A stretch of DNA of 64,000 nucleotides, from positions 472,188 to 536,187 of the forward strand of contig JADJPJ010000006.1 in NCBI GenBank assembly GCA_016713325.1. Direction: 5' to 3'. Below, piece by piece: positions 1-8,840 of this stretch (position 1 is the first letter of the stretch; every line of letters begins with the position of its first letter). The translations under genes and the position numbers were made by a program. The notes beneath the pieces are model-generated. The model saw only the letters and a list, made by a program, of their open reading frames with translations, had not been told where the DNA came from and searched no databases. This stretch comes from Candidatus Flexifilum affinis (GTDB taxonomy: Bacteria; Chloroflexota; Anaerolineae; Aggregatilineales; Phototrophicaceae).

Positions 1-198
1 ACACCCCCGGCAACCCGTACGCTTGTCGCGACACCACCTGTCGAACCGAGCGCCACACCGGCCGCGCCAGTTGAACTGGAAGCCGACCGTGACGAAGCGG
101 ATGTCGCTCCCAGCCCAGACGGACGCCTGTTCATCGGGCTAGGCGTTCTGCTTGGATTTGTCGCAGTCTTCTTTGCGGTGTGGGCGCGGCGGCAGTGA
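1..198 (+). CDS. C-terminal end of a membrane-anchored protein (partial)
   Basis: The reading frame is open from base 1 and stops with TGA at 196-198, so only the last 65 residues are in the window. The visible part is a Pro/Thr/Ala-rich linker, then a charged Glu/Asp stretch, then one hydrophobic segment (LFIGLGVLLGFVAVFFAVWA) and a short basic end (RRQ). This is the layout of an extracellular or periplasmic protein held by a single C-terminal membrane helix with a positive cytoplasmic tail. No catalytic domain is visible, so the function cannot be named. It converges on the phosphoesterase that ends at 213. Confidence 0.6.
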   Translation, partial: TPPATRTLVATPPVEPSATPAAPVELEADRDEADVAPSPDGRLFIGLGVLLGFVAVFFAVWARRQ

Positions 199-212
199 TC
201 GCCGCGCCTAGC

Positions 213-809
213 TTACTCGTGATGTCCGTTGAGCAGTGAGTGCTGGCGCATTTCGCTGCGGATGTCATAGACGTCGAAAGTCAGTTCCGGCAGGTGCAGC
301 ACGCCGTAGCTGTGCGACGTCGAGCGTGAATTGCTGAACGTGTAAAGCGAACCCGGGTTGATCACGCAGCCATGCCCGACGCGCGCGTACAGCGGCACGT
401 GGGTGTGACCGGTGATCAGCACTTCGACATTGAGCGACTTCAACATCATATCCAGCAGCGTATCGGAGATGTGGTCTCGGTACAGGCCCCAGAGATTGTT
501 GCCTGGTTTGCCATGACACATATAGACCATGCTGCCGTTCAGGCTGCCGCGCCAGTCCAGCGGCAAACCACGCAAATAGGATCGGTTCTCTGGCGAAAGC
601 GAATAGCTTAGCTCGTCGTGATTCCCTCGCACGGTCGGAATCCCGCGCTCACGAATCAATGTCACCACCTCGTTGGGCAACGGACCGCGCCCGACAAGAT
701 CACCAGCACATAAGATGTGGTCGACCTTATGAACCTGGTCGAGACGGTCTAGAGCACTAACTAACGCTTGGAGATCGCCGTGAATGTCTGAGACAACGCC
801 AACATTCAT
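213..809 (-). CDS. YfcE/MJ0936-type metallophosphoesterase
   Basis: A 198-aa calcineurin-like phosphoesterase. All metal-binding blocks of the family are visible in order: DIHGD near the N-terminus (about residues 8-12), GDLVGRG, RGNHDE, CHGKP and GHTHVP. These ligate a two-metal centre in MJ0936/YfcE-type phosphodiesterases, and the length fits that family. The physiological substrate cannot be told from sequence. The ATG start at 809 has a Shine-Dalgarno-like AGGA seven bases upstream. The gene stands alone between the etf operon, which is in the same direction and ends in its own terminator, and a convergent partial gene. Confidence 0.85.
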   Translation of the reverse strand: MNVGVVSDIHGDLQALVSALDRLDQVHKVDHILCAGDLVGRGPLPNEVVTLIRERGIPTVRGNHDELSYSLSPENRSYLRGLPLDWRGSLNGSMVYMCHGKPGNNLWGLYRDHISDTLLDMMLKSLNVEVLITGHTHVPLYARVGHGCVINPGSLYTFSNSRSTSHSYGVLHLPELTFDVYDIRSEMRQHSLLNGHHE

Positions 810-894
810 CCTGCGTTCCTAACGGGTGTACGAAAGTACCTCAATTATATCAGGATCAGGTCCGGGTTTGCCCGTCATTCCGATGGGGGACGGC

Positions 895-939
895 AAAATA
901 AAACCCTGGCAGAGCCGGCATAATGACGGTCCGCCAGGG
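895..939 (-). terminator. Intrinsic terminator of the etfBA operon
   Basis: On the minus strand a CCCTGGC/GCCAGGG stem (933-939 with 904-910) is followed by TTTTATTTT (903-895). It lies 19 bases after the etfA stop codon. Confidence 0.75.
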
Positions 940-957
940 GTAAATTGAGGGGAACAA

Positions 958-1998
958 CTATTTGCCGAGGCGCTGCTTTACTTCGGCAGTGATGGCCGGG
1001 ATGATCTGATACAAATCTCCAACCAGGCCATAACGCGCCATCTTGAAGATCGGCGCTTCCTTGTCCTTGTTGATAGCCACAATGATCTTGCTGGTGCGCA
1101 TACCGGCCTGGTGCTGAATCGCACCGGAAATCCCGGCGGCGATGTACAGATCCGGCGCGACCACTTTGCCGGTCTGGCCGACCTGATGCGCATACGGAAT
1201 GTAGCCGGCGTCCACCGCAGCGCGGCTGGCGCCAACCGCCGCACCGAGTGCATCGGCCAGCGGCTGGAGGATGTTGGTAAAGCCATCCTGCGCCTTCCAG
1301 ATGGCCGCGTCGGCCACACCTGCCGGAGCTTCCTTCGGGTTGTTGGCCATGCCGCGTCCGCCAGAGACAATCACGGCCGCATCGGTCAGGTTGACCGTAC
1401 CCAGCTCGGCCTCGAAGCTCTCGACCTTGCTGGCGATCTGATCCTCGCTCAGAGCCGGGGCGACTTGAGTGACCTTCGGGGAGGCGGCCGCGTTCGGTTC
1501 CAGCGCCTTGAAAGCGCGTGACCGTACAGTCAGGAACTGCGTATCGCCGCCGAGTATCTGAGAGTCACTCAGAACCTTGCCGGCATAGGCCGCACGTTCG
1601 GCCGTGATCAGGCCGTCGTCGCCCACATTGATGCTCAGCACGTCGCCCAGCATCGGGCTATCCGTGTCAGCGGCAGAAGCAGCCACCAGCTCACGTCCAC
1701 GGCTCGTGGCCGCGGCCACGACGGCCTTGGCCCCACGCTCGCGTACGAGATTGGTCAGGACCGCGGCGTAGGCCTCCAGGCGATAGCTGTTCAGCGACGG
1801 ATCGCTGCACACGACCACCTCGTCGGCGCCAAACTGCCCGGCTTCCGCGACCACGTTGTCGCCTGCGTCGCCGAGAATCAAACCGGCGACCGGCACACCG
1901 AACTTGTCCGCCAGCATGCGCGCAGCCGCCAGGGCCTCCAAGGTCGCCGGAATGGTTTTCCCGTTGCTTACTTCGACAAAGCAGATGACAGCGCTCAC
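958..1998 (-). CDS. etfA: Electron transfer flavoprotein alpha subunit
   Basis: EtfA, 346 aa, binds FAD and with EtfB passes electrons from acyl-CoA and other flavin dehydrogenases to the membrane quinone pool. The C-terminal FAD-binding signature is clear: GISGAIQHQAGM followed by SKIIVAINKDKEAPIF and ARYGLVGDL. The N-terminal half is the usual ETF Rossmann-like domain. The start is GTG at 1998, and it overlaps the etfB stop by four bases (GTGA), so the two subunits are translationally coupled. An acyl-CoA dehydrogenase lies about 4 kb away on the same strand and is a plausible electron donor, although it is not in the same operon. Confidence 0.95.
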   Translation of the reverse strand: MSAVICFVEVSNGKTIPATLEALAAARMLADKFGVPVAGLILGDAGDNVVAEAGQFGADEVVVCSDPSLNSYRLEAYAAVLTNLVRERGAKAVVAAATSRGRELVAASAADTDSPMLGDVLSINVGDDGLITAERAAYAGKVLSDSQILGGDTQFLTVRSRAFKALEPNAAASPKVTQVAPALSEDQIASKVESFEAELGTVNLTDAAVIVSGGRGMANNPKEAPAGVADAAIWKAQDGFTNILQPLADALGAAVGASRAAVDAGYIPYAHQVGQTGKVVAPDLYIAAGISGAIQHQAGMRTSKIIVAINKDKEAPIFKMARYGLVGDLYQIIPAITAEVKQRLGK

Positions 1999-2774
1999 AG
2001 GACCTTCTCCTCGATCAGACGATCGACCAGCTTCTTCGCTTGTTCCTCGGGCGTACCCTCGATCAGCTCGAAGCGCGCGTCACGCGGCGGCAGATTCCTG
2101 TAGCCCGCGACCTTGGTACGGGCCGGCGGCGCGGCAACGCCCAAGTCGCCCAGCGTCCACACTGGGATAGCCGCCTTCGACGCCTTGCGGATGCCAATAA
2201 ACGACGGATAGCGAGGCTCGTTGATATCCTTCAAAACGCTAATGACGACCGGCAGCTTGCTGGTCACCACCTGCTTGCCTTCTTCCAGCATGCGCTCCAC
2301 CTTGACCGTCTTCGCCGCATAGTCGACCGCGACGATCCTGGACACGTAGCTGAGCAGGGTCCAACCCAACTTGCGGGCCGTCTGGGCAATATGCTGATCG
2401 GTGCCCACGTCGATGCTTTCCTTGCCGAACAGGACCACTTCGACATCGCCCACCTTCTTAACTGCGGCGGCCGCCGCGGTGGCATACGCCAGGGAGTCAG
2501 TCGGGTCAACGGCCGGGTCCTCGACGCGGGCGGCTTCATCCAGGCCCATGGCCAGGCTGTGCTTCAGGGCATCGTTGTGCAGCTCACCACCAATGGCAAT
2601 CACGACGGCCTTGCCCGCGCCCGCCTTCGCCTGAAGAATGCCCTCCTCCAGCGCGTATTCGTCCCAGGGGTTGACTACCGTTGCGGCATCACCCCAGGAG
2701 ACGCCACCACTGGCGTCGGCTTCGACTTTCGCCGCTGTGTCCGGCGTGCTTCGTGTAAATACAACGACTGACAA
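1995..2774 (-). CDS. etfB: Electron transfer flavoprotein beta subunit
   Basis: EtfB, about 259 aa, is the AMP-binding partner of EtfA. The N-terminal family pattern VVVxxxSTPDTxAKVE and the interior DEYALEEG are visible, as is the conserved C-terminal block with KASKAAIPVW. The open frame reaches upstream to 2831. The start chosen is TTG at 2774, because an AGGAGG Shine-Dalgarno (2782-2787) sits at ideal distance and because family members begin right before this VVVFTRSTPDT block. Longer starts would add an unconserved, Ser/His-rich extension. It is the first gene of the etfB-etfA operon and overlaps etfA by four bases. Confidence 0.93.
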   Translation of the reverse strand: MSVVVFTRSTPDTAAKVEADASGGVSWGDAATVVNPWDEYALEEGILQAKAGAGKAVVIAIGGELHNDALKHSLAMGLDEAARVEDPAVDPTDSLAYATAAAAAVKKVGDVEVVLFGKESIDVGTDQHIAQTARKLGWTLLSYVSRIVAVDYAAKTVKVERMLEEGKQVVTSKLPVVISVLKDINEPRYPSFIGIRKASKAAIPVWTLGDLGVAAPPARTKVAGYRNLPPRDARFELIEGTPEEQAKKLVDRLIEEKVL

Positions 2775-2845
2775 GGGGTGTCCTCCTGATGAATGCTCGT
2801 CTGTGAAAGAAAAGACGTTACCATTTCGCATGTTCTTCTAAGGCG

Positions 2846-2851
2846 ATTGTA
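2846..2851 (-). promoter_or_regulatory. Possible -10 element of the etf operon promoter
   Basis: TACAAT reads on the minus strand about 72 bases upstream of the etfB TTG start. A good -35 at 17 bases is not present (only an A/T run), so this is tentative. Confidence 0.3.
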
Positions 2852-2911
2852 ACGCATAGCAATGCACGAAAAAAGGGAGTAATCTAATCGCGATTCGATT
2901 ATCTCCACCCT

Positions 2912-2940
2912 TTCGATCCCCGATTTGGCGGCTCTATACT
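2912..2940 (+). promoter_or_regulatory. Possible promoter of the permease gene
   Basis: TATACT (2935-2940) is preceded after 17 bases by TTCGAT (2912-2917), 50 bases before the ATG at 2990. The -10 is good and the -35 is weak. Confidence 0.35.
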
Positions 2941-2989
2941 GACAGCCTACAACCTCTATCAAAAACACATTTCGCTGGAACAGACCGAC

Positions 2990-4211
2990 ATGACGTCAGC
3001 CCTGAATATCGCCTCCTTTGTGCTCATCGCGGTGACCTATGTCGGTGTCGCCATAGGTTACATTCCCCGTTTGCGCATGAACCGCGCGACGATCGCGCTG
3101 GTCGGCGCAGCCGGTCTGGTCGCGCTCGGCGCGCTGAGCGAAGAGCAGGCGCTGGCTTCGATTGACCTGGGCACGCTGATCTTGCTCGGCGCGATGATGG
3201 TGCTCAACAACAACCTGCGCGCCTCCGGGTTCTTCGCCTACATCACCTTCCGCATCGTCCGCATGGCACGGACACCGGGCATGCTCCTGGCCGTGATCAT
3301 TGTGGCGTCTGGCATCCTCTCGGCGATCTTTCTCAACGACACCATCTGCCTGATGATGACGCCCCTGGTGCTGGAGATCACGCTGCGCCTCAAACGTCAG
3401 CCGCTCCCCTATCTGATCGGGTTGGCCACGGCGACCAATGTCGGCTCGACCGCGACGATCACCGGCAACCCGCAGAACATCATCATCGGGCAGGCCAGCG
3501 GCATCCCCTACCTGACCTTTCTGCTCTATCTGGCGCCGGTAGCGCTGCTCGGCTTAGGGGTATGCTGGCTGGTGGTTCGATTGGTCTTTCGAAGCGAGTT
3601 TCGCCAGGAGTTCGCCGGCACCGCCGAGATCTTCACAGCACCAGTGACCTATTCGCCCCTGCTGCGCCGCTCGGTCGGCGTGGTCGTGATCCTGATGGTG
3701 GCATTCCTTGCCGGCCTGCCGACGATCACCTCGGCGGCGGTGGCCGCCGGCGCACTGCTCATCTCGCGCGTACGGCCTCAGAAACTGCTCTCTGGACTGG
3801 GAATTGCTGGTTTTCTTCGCTGGCTTGTTCGTCGTGACCGGTGCGGTCGAGTCGCTGGGGATCAGCGAGCGCTTCTTCGAGCTGCTGGCGCCGCTGCTCA
3901 ACGGCGGGATCGCCGGGTTCAGCGTCGCCACAACCATGCTCAGCAACCTCGTCTCCAACGTGCCGGCCGTGCTTCTGATGCGCAGCGAGATCCCCGGCTT
4001 TGCCGATCCGCAGCGCATGTGGCTAGCGCTCGCCATGGCCTCGACGCTGGCCGGCAACCTGACTCTGCTTGGCTCGGCGGCGAATCTGATCGTCGCCGAA
4101 ATCGCCGATCGGCGTGGGGTCGATCTCGACTTCATGACCTACCTGCGAGCCGGACTGGTGATCACCTTGCTTACGATCGCGATCGGCGTCGTCTGGCTGA
4201 GTGTGATCTAG
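2990..4211 (+). pseudogene. Anion/arsenite-type permease (SLC13/ArsB-NhaD superfamily), frameshifted
   Basis: A multi-spanning inner-membrane permease of the ion-transporter superfamily that includes YbiR and ArsB/NhaD-like proteins. The N-terminal frame from ATG 2990 shows hydrophobic helices plus the family blocks FLNDTICLMMTPLVLE and NVGSTATITGNPQNIIIG. Around 3775-3800 the conserved sequence jumps to the +1 frame, which continues with DWELLVFFAGLFVVTGAVE and a second half-repeat (TTMLSNLVSNVPAVLLM, LAGNLTLLGSAANLIVAE) to the stop at 4209-4211. The span is 1222 bases (3 x 407 + 1), so one surplus base explains the break and restores a 406-aa protein of normal family length. The original frame stays open to 4252 by chance. 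Either a real frameshift or a sequencing error; the substrate is unknown. Confidence 0.8.
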
Positions 4212-4239
4212 TCAGCGAGACGCCGTCAGTAAAGAAGAA

Positions 4240-4262
4240 AGCGGCTCCGTGAACGAGCCGCT
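4240..4262. terminator. Hairpin between convergent permease and yqaE genes
   Basis: An 8-bp perfect stem AGCGGCTC/GAGCCGCT with a 7-base loop lies between the permease stop (4211) and the yqaE stop (4293). On the plus strand it is followed by CTCTTAAG, a weak T-tract. It could serve both directions. Confidence 0.5.
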
Positions 4263-4292
4263 CTCTTAAGCGCCAGCCGATAGATCGCCAGC

Positions 4293-4463
4293 CTATAGGG
4301 TTCTATCCTGCGCCGCCATGTAATTGAGGACGAGCGCAGCGATGGCGCCAGGCACCCATCCCGCCAAGGTAAGCAGGAAGACGATCAGAACGGTGCCGCA
4401 GCCACGGTCGATAACCGCCAGCGGCGGGAAGACGATGCACAGTATTGCGCGGAGACATCCCAT
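4293..4463 (-). CDS. YqaE/Pmp3-family small membrane protein
   Basis: A 56-aa protein that is easy to miss because of its size. It matches the YqaE/Pmp3 (UPF0057) pattern: a first hydrophobic helix ending FPPLAVIDRGCG, then a second helix TVLIVFLLTLAGWVPGAIAA followed by LVLNYM. Family members are two-helix plasma-membrane proteins; in yeast and plants they affect membrane potential and salt tolerance, while bacterial roles are poorly known. The ATG at 4463 is preceded by AAAGGAA about ten bases upstream. It is monocistronic and converges on the permease. Confidence 0.85.
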   Translation of the reverse strand: MGCLRAILCIVFPPLAVIDRGCGTVLIVFLLTLAGWVPGAIAALVLNYMAAQDRTL

Positions 4464-4558
4464 GATGTGTGCGGTTCCTTTCAGAACGCCGTCGTAAGGT
4501 TCTCACACAGCCTATTACGCAGGCGCCGCCGAAAAGTTGTCGTCTGAGCGATTCGTCC

Positions 4559-5242
4559 CTACCCTGTTTGCACGCGGATGAAGTCGGCAAGGGCTTCTGC
4601 GATCTGCTGCGCGCCCTCGTGCGTCGGGTGCAGGCCGTCGAACGACCAGGTATAGCCGCCGGCAGCTCGCGCTCCTTCGTAATCGTCCCAGCCCCGTTTC
4701 TCCCGCCCACCGATTGTCAGAATGTAGCCGATGTCCAGATCGGGCCGCTCGGCCACGCCGTCCGGGGGCAGCGCTTCCATCAGATCGAGCACCGGCACAT
4801 TCAGCGGACGGGCGGCGTCTTTGGCCAGCGCGTTGTATTCGCTCAGCGCTGCGACGGTTGTCGGGCTATATTCGTTCGGTTCCAGCGCGACCCAGGTCAG
4901 TACGTGAGCGGCCTGCAGGCGCGTCAACAAATCGCGATAGCCCGCCTGGAAGGCCTCCGGCGAGACAAACGTCTCCGCAATGTCCTGTCCCTGACGGTAG
5001 TAGGAGCGCGTCTTCGGTTGACTATAGGAAATGGCATCATTGCCGCCAACCATGATCAGCACCGCGTCCGGCTCGTGCACCAGCACATCATCGTCCAGCC
5101 GGCGCAGCAAATTGATCACGGTGTTGCCGCCGACCCCAGCATTGACGAACTCATGCTCGGGCATCAGGCGGCGCAAAGCATCGACGTAGTTCCCGCCGTA
5201 GCCGCCCCAGGTCAGGCTGTCTCCCAGGCAGACGATCTTCAC
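4559..5242 (-). CDS. GDSL/SGNH-type hydrolase (lipase/esterase)
   Basis: A 227-aa SGNH hydrolase with no signal peptide, so cytosolic. Block I is GDSLTWGG with the nucleophile Ser9. Block II is the Gly in VNAGVGGNT. Block III is VGGND with Asn68. Block V is DGLHPTHEG with the Asp202/His205 pair. This completes the catalytic set of arylesterase/lysophospholipase-type enzymes; the exact substrate is open. The GTG start at 5242 lies three bases after the stop of the upstream acyl-CoA dehydrogenase, so the two are probably co-transcribed and may act on related acyl compounds. Confidence 0.85.
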   Translation of the reverse strand: MKIVCLGDSLTWGGYGGNYVDALRRLMPEHEFVNAGVGGNTVINLLRRLDDDVLVHEPDAVLIMVGGNDAISYSQPKTRSYYRQGQDIAETFVSPEAFQAGYRDLLTRLQAAHVLTWVALEPNEYSPTTVAALSEYNALAKDAARPLNVPVLDLMEALPPDGVAERPDLDIGYILTIGGREKRGWDDYEGARAAGGYTWSFDGLHPTHEGAQQIAEALADFIRVQTG

Positions 5243-5245
5243 CCG

Positions 5246-6475
5246 TCAGTCCCCAACCGCCTGAACCTCGGCCTCGTTCTGCCAGAAGTCGGCATCATAG
5301 GCGGGCAGTTCACAGCGCAGCGGATGATCGGTGCGATTGCCAAAGGCGTAGTCGGCCTGCATCAGCGTGTGGATCTCGCTGGTGCCTTCGTAAATGACCG
5401 CGCCCTTGCTGTTGCGCAGGTAGCGTTCCACCGGGTACTCGTCGCTGAAGCCATAGGCGCCGTGGACCTGCACCGCTTCCAGTGCCGCCTGCACACTCTG
5501 ATCGGTGGCATACCACTTGGCGACGCTCGTCTCGCGGGTGTTGCGAACGCCCTGGTTCTTCATCCAGCCGGCGCGCAGATAGAGCAGCCGGGCGGCGTCG
5601 TACCACTGCATCATGTTGCCGATCTTCTGCTTGATGAGCTGGTGTTCGGCGATCGGCTTGCCACCCGTCTTGCGTTCCTGAGCGTACTTGATGCTGTCCT
5701 CCATGCAGGCACGGATCAGGCCGGTCGCGCCGGCGGCCACGGTATAGCGTCCGTTGTCCAGCGAGGCCATGGCGATCTTGAAGCCCTCGCCCTCTGCGCC
5801 CAGGCGGTGTGACACCGGCACTTCGACATCCTGCATGGCGATCCAGCCCGTCGAGCCGGCGCGCACGCCTAGCTTGCCGTGGATATCGCCCGTCGTGACG
5901 CCGGGCATGTCGCTCTCCACGATGAAAGCGGTCATGCCGCGGTGACCGGCGGACGGATCTGTCTTGACGACGACCAGGAAGTTGTGTGCCTTGCTGGCCA
6001 GGCTGATCCACATCTTCTCGCCGTTCAGGATGTATTTGTCGCCAACGCGGCGGGCCGTCGAGGTCATACCGATGACATCACTGCCAACGCCTGGCTCGGT
6101 CAGGCCGAAGCCGGCGTACTTCTCACCGCGCGACTGTGGCGCCAGGAAGCGCAGCTTCTGCTCCTCCGTGCCCCACTGCAAGATCGACAGACTGTTCAGG
6201 CCCATATGGACGGACATGACGACGCGCAGCGTGGTATCCGCACGCTCCAGCTCTTCGCAGACCAGCCCGAGTGTGATGTAGTCGAATCCCTGACCGCCGT
6301 AGCGCACCGGGATGCTGATGCCGAGGATGCCCAGTTCCGCCATACGCGGCAGAAAGGCAGGGTTCATTTCCTGCCTGCGATCCCACTCGCCGATGACCGG
6401 GATAACCTCCTTCGCGGCGAAATCGCGCACCATCTTCTGTGCTTGCAGGTGTTCTTCATTCAGTGCAAAGTCCAT
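5246..6475 (-). CDS. Acyl-CoA dehydrogenase
   Basis: A 409-aa FAD enzyme that oxidises an acyl-CoA to the 2-enoyl-CoA and hands electrons to ETF. The middle-domain signatures [11 protein letters not shown] and KMWISLA are present. The C-terminal [18 protein letters not shown] block carries the likely catalytic glutamate and resembles glutaryl/short-chain members ([19 protein letters not shown]). The open frame extends to 6598, but ATG 6475 is preferred: it has TAGGAAG seven bases upstream and starts [10 protein letters not shown], the normal N-terminus. It is followed directly by the GDSL hydrolase. Substrate chain length is not determinable. Confidence 0.93.
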   Translation of the reverse strand: MDFALNEEHLQAQKMVRDFAAKEVIPVIGEWDRRQEMNPAFLPRMAELGILGISIPVRYGGQGFDYITLGLVCEELERADTTLRVVMSVHMGLNSLSILQWGTEEQKLRFLAPQSRGEKYAGFGLTEPGVGSDVIGMTSTARRVGDKYILNGEKMWISLASKAHNFLVVVKTDPSAGHRGMTAFIVESDMPGVTTGDIHGKLGVRAGSTGWIAMQDVEVPVSHRLGAEGEGFKIAMASLDNGRYTVAAGATGLIRACMEDSIKYAQERKTGGKPIAEHQLIKQKIGNMMQWYDAARLLYLRAGWMKNQGVRNTRETSVAKWYATDQSVQAALEAVQVHGAYGFSDEYPVERYLRNSKGAVIYEGTSEIHTLMQADYAFGNRTDHPLRCELPAYDADFWQNEAEVQAVGD

Positions 6476-6635
6476 GAGAATCTTCCTACCAACGACCGCA
6501 AATCTTTGGCCGAGATTATAACACTTTGTGTTGCCATGGCTCATCCATAGGCTTCGGCCGCATCGCGAAGCACCCCATCGCAGCCCGCCTGGGTACAATC
6601 GCCCGCGTCATCAGGTCAAGCATGGAGGGTCGCGA

Positions 6636-7712
6636 ATGACTGCAACACTTTTGGAGCGCGCTCGCAAGGAAGGCACACCGCTCGTCGACGGCGAACAGGC
6701 CACTTTTGTCTGGGAAGGGAGCGATCCGCCGCTGCTGGTCGGCGATTTCACCAACTGGACCGAAAAGCCAATCCAGCTTCAGGAAGAGGAGTCCGGTGTC
6801 TGGACAACCTCGGTAATACTCCCCCGAGAGGCCTATGTCGAGTATGCCTTCCTGTACCGCTTCCGCGAGGATGATGAGGACACCGACATCGACGAGCGCA
6901 TCGTCGATCCGTTCAATCTGCGCATGCAGTACAACGGCATGAACGCCATGAACAACACCTTCACCATGCCCGACTATGCGCCCAGCCCACTCACCCGACG
7001 CGGAGCCGGGGTCAAACGCGGCAAGATCAGCCAGCATCAGATCGCCAACGACATGCTCGGCGGCCGGCACCGACTGCTCAGCCTGTATCATCCGCCGGTC
7101 GAGGAGCCCGTGCCGCTTGTCGTCGTGTGGGACGGCCCGGATTATCTGAACCGCGCCAATCTCAACATCATCGTCGACAACCTGATCGCCCAGGGTCGCA
7201 TTCGACCAATCGCGCTGGCTATGATCCAGAACGCTCATGAAGGCCGCTTCACCGAATACGTGCAGAACGAGGCGACCGTCGGCTTCGCCATGTACGAACT
7301 GCTGCCCTACGCGCGCAAACATCTCCAACTGGTGGACGAGAAAGAGCATCCCGGCTGTCACGGCGTGCTGGGGGCGTCGATGGGCGGGCTGATGGCCCTC
7401 TACACTGGCCTGCGTGCCCCGCACGTCTTCGGACATGTGGTCAGCCAATCGGGTGCGTTCCACATCGCGCCGAATGACGACCCCATGCTGATTGACGAAC
7501 TGGTCCGCCTGCTGCCACGGCCACCGCTCAGGATTTGGCAGGATGTCGGGCAGATCGAATGGCTGCTGGACGGCAACCGCCGGATGCACGCCCAGCTCAC
7601 CGAACGCGGGTACGATGTGACTTACCTCGAATACAGCGGCGGTCACAACTTCCCGATGTGGGCGCAGGTCGTCGGACAGGCGCTGAAAGCGGTCTACCCG
7701 CCGGAAGCGTAG
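6636..7712 (+). CDS. Enterochelin-esterase-like alpha/beta hydrolase with N-terminal E-set/CBM48-like domain
   Basis: A 358-aa putative esterase of the Fes/esterase-D superfamily. Residues about 1-110 resemble an Ig-like E-set/CBM48 module (LVGDFTNWTEKP), the arrangement known from Fes. The catalytic domain has the nucleophile elbow GASMGG with Ser248 and a late GGHNFPMW with His337. The ATG at 6636 is favoured over the longer open frame from 6528 because GGAGGGT lies just upstream (6624-6630). There are no siderophore genes nearby, so a siderophore substrate is not supported. It is divergent from the acyl-CoA dehydrogenase and convergent with the lipid kinase. Confidence 0.82.
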   Translation: MTATLLERARKEGTPLVDGEQATFVWEGSDPPLLVGDFTNWTEKPIQLQEEESGVWTTSVILPREAYVEYAFLYRFREDDEDTDIDERIVDPFNLRMQYNGMNAMNNTFTMPDYAPSPLTRRGAGVKRGKISQHQIANDMLGGRHRLLSLYHPPVEEPVPLVVVWDGPDYLNRANLNIIVDNLIAQGRIRPIALAMIQNAHEGRFTEYVQNEATVGFAMYELLPYARKHLQLVDEKEHPGCHGVLGASMGGLMALYTGLRAPHVFGHVVSQSGAFHIAPNDDPMLIDELVRLLPRPPLRIWQDVGQIEWLLDGNRRMHAQLTERGYDVTYLEYSGGHNFPMWAQVVGQALKAVYPPEA

Positions 7713-7725
7713 ACGCGCAGGCCGC

Positions 7726-8637
7726 TCACTTCGTCTCTGGCGGGGATGGCACCACGACACGCAGCGACTGTGGCCGGGCGGAGATCACCGTCGGAGTCTC
7801 TCCGCCTGGCGACGCCTCGCCATCGACGTATACCCGCTGACCCGGGTCAGCCTCCATACGAATTTCCCGCGCCTGCCAGTGGTTGAGCCCGCTGGCCAGG
7901 GGCTGGACGCCAGCGACCGAGCCGAGGCCCGCCAGGATGGTGCCCAGCGAGGCGTCGAACAGGAAGACGTCGAGGAGCCCGTCGTCAACGACAACCTCCT
8001 GAGGGAGTGTCAGTTTGACCGCGCCCAGCGCCGTGATGTTCGCCACCACGCAGGCGACAGCATCCTGTTCGATTATCTCGCCGTCCAGGTTCAGTCGATA
8101 GTGACAGAGCTGCGGCTGCGTCGCGGATCGCAGACCGGCGATTAGATACGCCAGCCAGCCGTATTTGTCCTTCTGCTCGCGATCGGTGGCTTCGGTGAGC
8201 TGGCCGTACAACCCTGTGCCAGCAGCGGTCAGAAAGCTGTTTCCGGCGATCACGCAGGTGTCAATGGCGCGAATCGTCGGCACACCGGTCAGGGCCAGCC
8301 GCAGTGCCGAGGAGAGATCGCGCGGTATGCCCAGATAAGTGGCCAGCGCATTGCTCGTCCCACCAGGCAGGATGCACATGGGCACGTCTGAGCCAATCAG
8401 GGGTCGCGCCGCCTCGGTCAAGGTCCCGTCTCCGCCGTAGACCACGACCAGATCAGTCCCCTGCTCCAGGGCTTCAGCAGCGTATTGTTCGGCGGGTCGT
8501 TTTGGCTGTGTGACGCTGATGTTCCAGTCGAGTTCAAACTCTTTGAGAACGTCGTTCAGGGGGTTCAAGATGGGTTCATTATTGCCTGAAGCCGGGTTGA
8601 TGATGATGTCAATCCGCTCAAACACTGACTTTTCCAA
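7726..8637 (-). CDS. Diacylglycerol/lipid kinase (DagK/YegS/BmrU type)
   Basis: About 303 aa, with the catalytic pattern of the DAG-kinase family: NPASG (residues 14-18), VYGGDGTLTE (GGDGT at 68-72) and PGGTSNALA (91-99), then a beta-rich C-terminal domain with VDGE. It phosphorylates a lipid such as diacylglycerol using ATP at the membrane face. The frame is open to 8826. TTG at 8637 is preferred because GAGGAGG sits seven bases upstream and the family N-terminus starts right there; the upstream extension overlaps the terminator of the next operon. Confidence 0.88.
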   Translation of the reverse strand: MEKSVFERIDIIINPASGNNEPILNPLNDVLKEFELDWNISVTQPKRPAEQYAAEALEQGTDLVVVYGGDGTLTEAARPLIGSDVPMCILPGGTSNALATYLGIPRDLSSALRLALTGVPTIRAIDTCVIAGNSFLTAAGTGLYGQLTEATDREQKDKYGWLAYLIAGLRSATQPQLCHYRLNLDGEIIEQDAVACVVANITALGAVKLTLPQEVVVDDGLLDVFLFDASLGTILAGLGSVAGVQPLASGLNHWQAREIRMEADPGQRVYVDGEASPGGETPTVISARPQSLRVVVPSPPETK

Positions 8638-8689
8638 CTTCCTACCTCCTCGACTCCTGACCGTCGATTTAGACGAGCTGAATTTGCCG

Positions 8690-8728
8690 AAAAAAAGTGA
8701 ACCGCCCATTGCTAAGCGGTTCACTTTT
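8690..8728 (-). terminator. Intrinsic terminator of the sulfur-carrier/methionine operon
   Basis: A perfect 13-bp stem (8716-8728 with 8693-8705) with a 10-base loop, followed on the minus strand by a run of seven T. It lies about 110 bases after the moeB stop and ends the operon before the lipid kinase gene. Confidence 0.88.
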
Positions 8729-8840
8729 ACCACAATCCTGGCTATTGTGCTGTGCGACAAGGCAAACCCAACCGGGGGACGCTGCGAGAAACGAGAGGTT
8801 CTATCTCTTTTCTCATCTCTCGTCACATGCGTTCTCTCGC

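Noticed and set aside
4469..5812. A 447-aa plus-strand open frame
   Set aside because: It is antisense to the GDSL hydrolase and acyl-CoA dehydrogenase, has no family motifs and results from high GC content.
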